Below the pieces are notes generated by a model. The model ran no database searches and had not been told where the DNA came from. It saw only the letters and a program-made list of their open reading frames with translations. DNA of 7,771 nucleotides from Treponema sp. (GTDB taxonomy: Bacteria; Spirochaetota; Spirochaetia; Treponematales; Treponemataceae): assembly GCA_003455655.1 (NCBI GenBank), contig DMQP01000001.1, positions 1-7,771 on the forward strand. The letters run 5' to 3'. The position numbers were made by a program, and so were the translations under genes. Below, in pieces: positions 6,165-7,771 of the stretch (the first letter of the stretch is position 1; every line of letters begins with the position of its first letter).

Positions 6165-7055
6165 TTACCGCAACTCCCGTGCAGAGAAAAAATGCGTTAG
6201 TTCTGCACTTGCATCTTGTTCGGTACTAAGCAAAAAGGGAATACCTCCGTGACGCAAACAATCTTTTTGCCACTGTTCTACATGGCGCTGATTACTTTCT
6301 GACCATGCTCTGGAAAAGGCAGGAACTGATGTAGGAAGCATAGTACGCTGACCTGTTTCTGAATCAACAAAGGGAATTGTTCCAACTTCGGGAAGACGAG
6401 TGTCTGAAGGGTCTGTAATACGAACTGCAACCACATCATGCTTTTGGCACAAACGGGCAAAGGGAGTAATCCATCCTGCGGTACGGAAATCAGAAAAAAT
6501 CATAACAAGCGAACGCTTTTTCAAAAGTTTTGCAGCTCCTTGCAAGGCGGCATCGAGCGCTGAACCTACTGGAATAAAAGCTTCATCTTCTTGTTCTTCA
6601 AAATCTTCAAAGCGAGACAAGAGCATGAGTGTTTGATTTTTTCCTACTTTTGGGGCACAAGAAAATTTAACTCCTGCGTCAAAAACTACAGCGCCAACAG
6701 GGCTTGAGTTATGTTCAGCTGCAAGAGAAAGCAAAGAAGCACATTCAAGGGCAACTGACAATCGAGATTTTTTTCCAGAACCAGTACACATAGAACGAGA
6801 CGCATCAACTAAAATAAAGACACTCAACTCTCGTTCTTCTTCAAACATTTGCACAAAGGGTTTTCCCATGCGTGCCGTAACATTCCAGTCAATGGCTCTT
6901 ACATCATCTCCACGAAGATATTCACGAACTCCGCTAAACTCAATTCCTTGACCGCGATAGAGCGATTTAAAAGAACCGCTTCGCATTCCATCGGCAAGAG
7001 CAAGAGAACTAAGGTGTAAGAGGCTCGCACGTTTGGCAAGCGAATTTTGATCCAC
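6165..7055 (-). CDS. DUF58 / VWA-like protein of the MoxR operon
   Basis: This 296-residue protein has no signal peptide and no clear membrane segment, so it is probably cytoplasmic or membrane-associated. It carries the DUF58 signature: GIEFSGVREYLRGDD (37-51), RAIDWN (53-58) and KPFVQMFEEER (65-75). A VWA-like fold follows, with a MIDAS-type DASRS (84-88) and a later IFSDF (196-200) that could supply another metal ligand. DUF58 proteins are almost always encoded next to moxR and are thought to be partners of the ATPase; the exact activity is unknown. The start is GTG at 7055. It is chosen because a strong Shine-Dalgarno sequence (AGGGGGAG) lies 4 bases upstream and the protein begins where the family usually does. 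The gap to moxR is 11 bases, and the next gene starts 1 base after the stop, which suggests translational coupling on both sides. Confidence 0.95.
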   Translation of the reverse strand: MDQNSLAKRASLLHLSSLALADGMRSGSFKSLYRGQGIEFSGVREYLRGDDVRAIDWNVTARMGKPFVQMFEEERELSVFILVDASRSMCTGSGKKSRLSVALECASLLSLAAEHNSSPVGAVVFDAGVKFSCAPKVGKNQTLMLLSRFEDFEEQEDEAFIPVGSALDAALQGAAKLLKKRSLVMIFSDFRTAGWITPFARLCQKHDVVAVRITDPSDTRLPEVGTIPFVDSETGQRTMLPTSVPAFSRAWSESNQRHVEQWQKDCLRHGGIPFLLSTEQDASAELTHFFSARELR

Positions 7056-7059
7056 GGCA

Positions 7060-7067
7060 CTCCCCCT
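7060..7067 (-). promoter_or_regulatory. Ribosome binding site of the DUF58 gene, overlapping the moxR stop
   Basis: On the coding strand the sequence reads TAAGGGGGAGTGCCGTG. The last base of the moxR TAA is the first base of the AGGGGGAG Shine-Dalgarno sequence, and 4 bases separate it from the GTG start. This site decides the GTG start and implies that ribosomes ending on moxR re-initiate on the DUF58 gene. Confidence 0.8.
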
Positions 7068-7771
7068 TAGGGAACGGGCATAAGGTCTACGATTTTTGCA
7101 ATCAAGTCATTTGCAGTTACATTATCTGCAGATGCTTCGTAGCTAAGAACTAAACGATGAGACAGAACACGACTTGCAACCGCCTGAACATCTTCTGGTA
7201 AAACAAAACTGCGGTTTTCAAACAGAGCGTTCACTTTAGCACATTTAAGCAAAGCAATTCCTGCGCGGGGAGAAGCACCAAATGAAATGTAGCGAAGAAT
7301 GTCGTTACGGTGCTGAGCAGAAGATTGATGCTGTGTGGGACGAGTAACAGTAATAAGAGAAACAATGTACTGAAGAATTTTATCATCAGCGGTAATGGCA
7401 TCTACTGCGGCACGACATTTTTGCAAAACTTGAGCAGAAAGAATTTTCTTTACGGGAACTTCATTTGCTTTTCCCATTGTGCGCACAATTTGCATTTCGT
7501 CTTCGGGCTGAGGATAGGGAACTTCAAGCTTCATCAAAAAACGATCTAATTCTGCTTCGGGAAGACTGTAAGTTCCTTCTTGTTCAATGGGATTTTGTGT
7601 TGCTAAAACAAAGAAGGGGTTAGGCAGTTTGTAAGATGTTTCGCCTATAGTAACTTGCTGTTCTGCCATAGCTTCAAGCAGAGCAGACTGAACTTTTGCA
7701 GGAGCACGGTTTATTTCATCTGCAAGAACAACATTAGCAAAAACAGGACCTTTGCGTACAGAAAAATTACC
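7067..7771 (-). CDS. moxR: MoxR-family AAA+ ATPase (5' end beyond window)
   Basis: This is the C-terminal 234 residues of a MoxR-type AAA+ ATPase, a cytoplasmic chaperone-like ATPase that acts with VWA-domain partners. The reading frame stays open to the window edge. The first in-frame ATG (7669) is internal, because it falls inside the conserved LLEAMAE segment, so it is not the start. Visible motifs, in partial numbering, are Walker B VVLADEINR (14-22, with D18 E19), sensor 1 VLATQN (55-60), the PEAELDRF segment with a candidate arginine finger (71-78), and sensor 2 GASPRA (165-170). The Walker A loop and roughly 90-100 N-terminal residues lie outside the window, judging from the usual family length of about 320-335. 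It is the first visible gene of the Bat operon. Its TAA stop forms part of the ribosome binding site of the next gene. The family call is very secure. Confidence 0.96.
   Translation of the reverse strand, partial: GNFSVRKGPVFANVVLADEINRAPAKVQSALLEAMAEQQVTIGETSYKLPNPFFVLATQNPIEQEGTYSLPEAELDRFLMKLEVPYPQPEDEMQIVRTMGKANEVPVKKILSAQVLQKCRAAVDAITADDKILQYIVSLITVTRPTQHQSSAQHRNDILRYISFGASPRAGIALLKCAKVNALFENRSFVLPEDVQAVASRVLSHRLVLSYEASADNVTANDLIAKIVDLMPVP

Noticed and set aside
7067..7669. A complete 200-residue gene starting at ATG 7669
   Set aside because: The frame is open upstream to the window edge and encodes the MoxR Walker B segment (VVLADEINR). The Met is within the conserved LLEAMAE stretch, so the gene is partial and longer.
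1..7771. Mobile elements, CRISPR arrays, tRNA or rRNA genes
   Set aside because: No spaced direct repeats, transposase-like frames, terminal inverted repeats or RNA-gene-like stretches were seen. Coding genes fill nearly all of the window.

Overview
The window is a tightly packed block in which every supported gene lies on the minus strand. It reads from the right edge to the left: moxR (5' end cut off by the window edge), a DUF58 protein, a small BatD-like membrane protein, the VWA protein BatA, the VWA protein BatB fused to a TPR region, a larger BatD-like protein ending in an SH3-like domain, a stand-alone Smr-domain protein and, after a 67-base gap, a membrane-anchored J-domain protein. 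No RNA gene, mobile element, CRISPR array or long non-coding stretch is visible.

The organism is most likely a spirochaete, with a Treponema-like bacterium as my best guess. The basis is the moxR-DUF58-Bat gene order, the moderately AT-rich composition, the strong GGAGG-type ribosome binding sites, and a coding strand richer in G and T than its complement. This is inference from style and gene order; no species-specific marker is present.

The first seven genes look like one transcription unit. Junctions from moxR to smr are: 11-base gap, 1-base gap, 4-base overlap (ATGA), 4-base overlap (ATGA), 49-base overlap and 17-base overlap. Most starts have a strong Shine-Dalgarno sequence inside the previous gene. 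Two starts are non-ATG (GTG for the DUF58 gene, TTG for smr). The likely promoter is upstream of moxR, outside the window. The J-protein gene may have its own weak promoter in the 67-base gap, where a near-perfect 22-base inverted repeat also lies.

Taken together, the genes describe a MoxR/VWA machine of the Bat type. A cytoplasmic AAA+ ATPase (MoxR) and a DUF58 protein would work with two membrane proteins whose VWA domains are predicted to face the periplasm. Two proteins with periplasmic Ig/BatD-like regions, a TPR module and an SH3-like module complete the set. Bat operons have been linked to aerotolerance and stress resistance in Bacteroides, but mutant data in other bacteria are less clear, so the physiological role here is open. 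The most unusual point is how the modules are divided. The TPR part is fused to the end of BatB across a segment that looks like an intact lipoprotein signal (KK, hydrophobic stretch, LSGC). The SH3 part usually found on BatE is instead on the C-terminus of a BatD-like protein.
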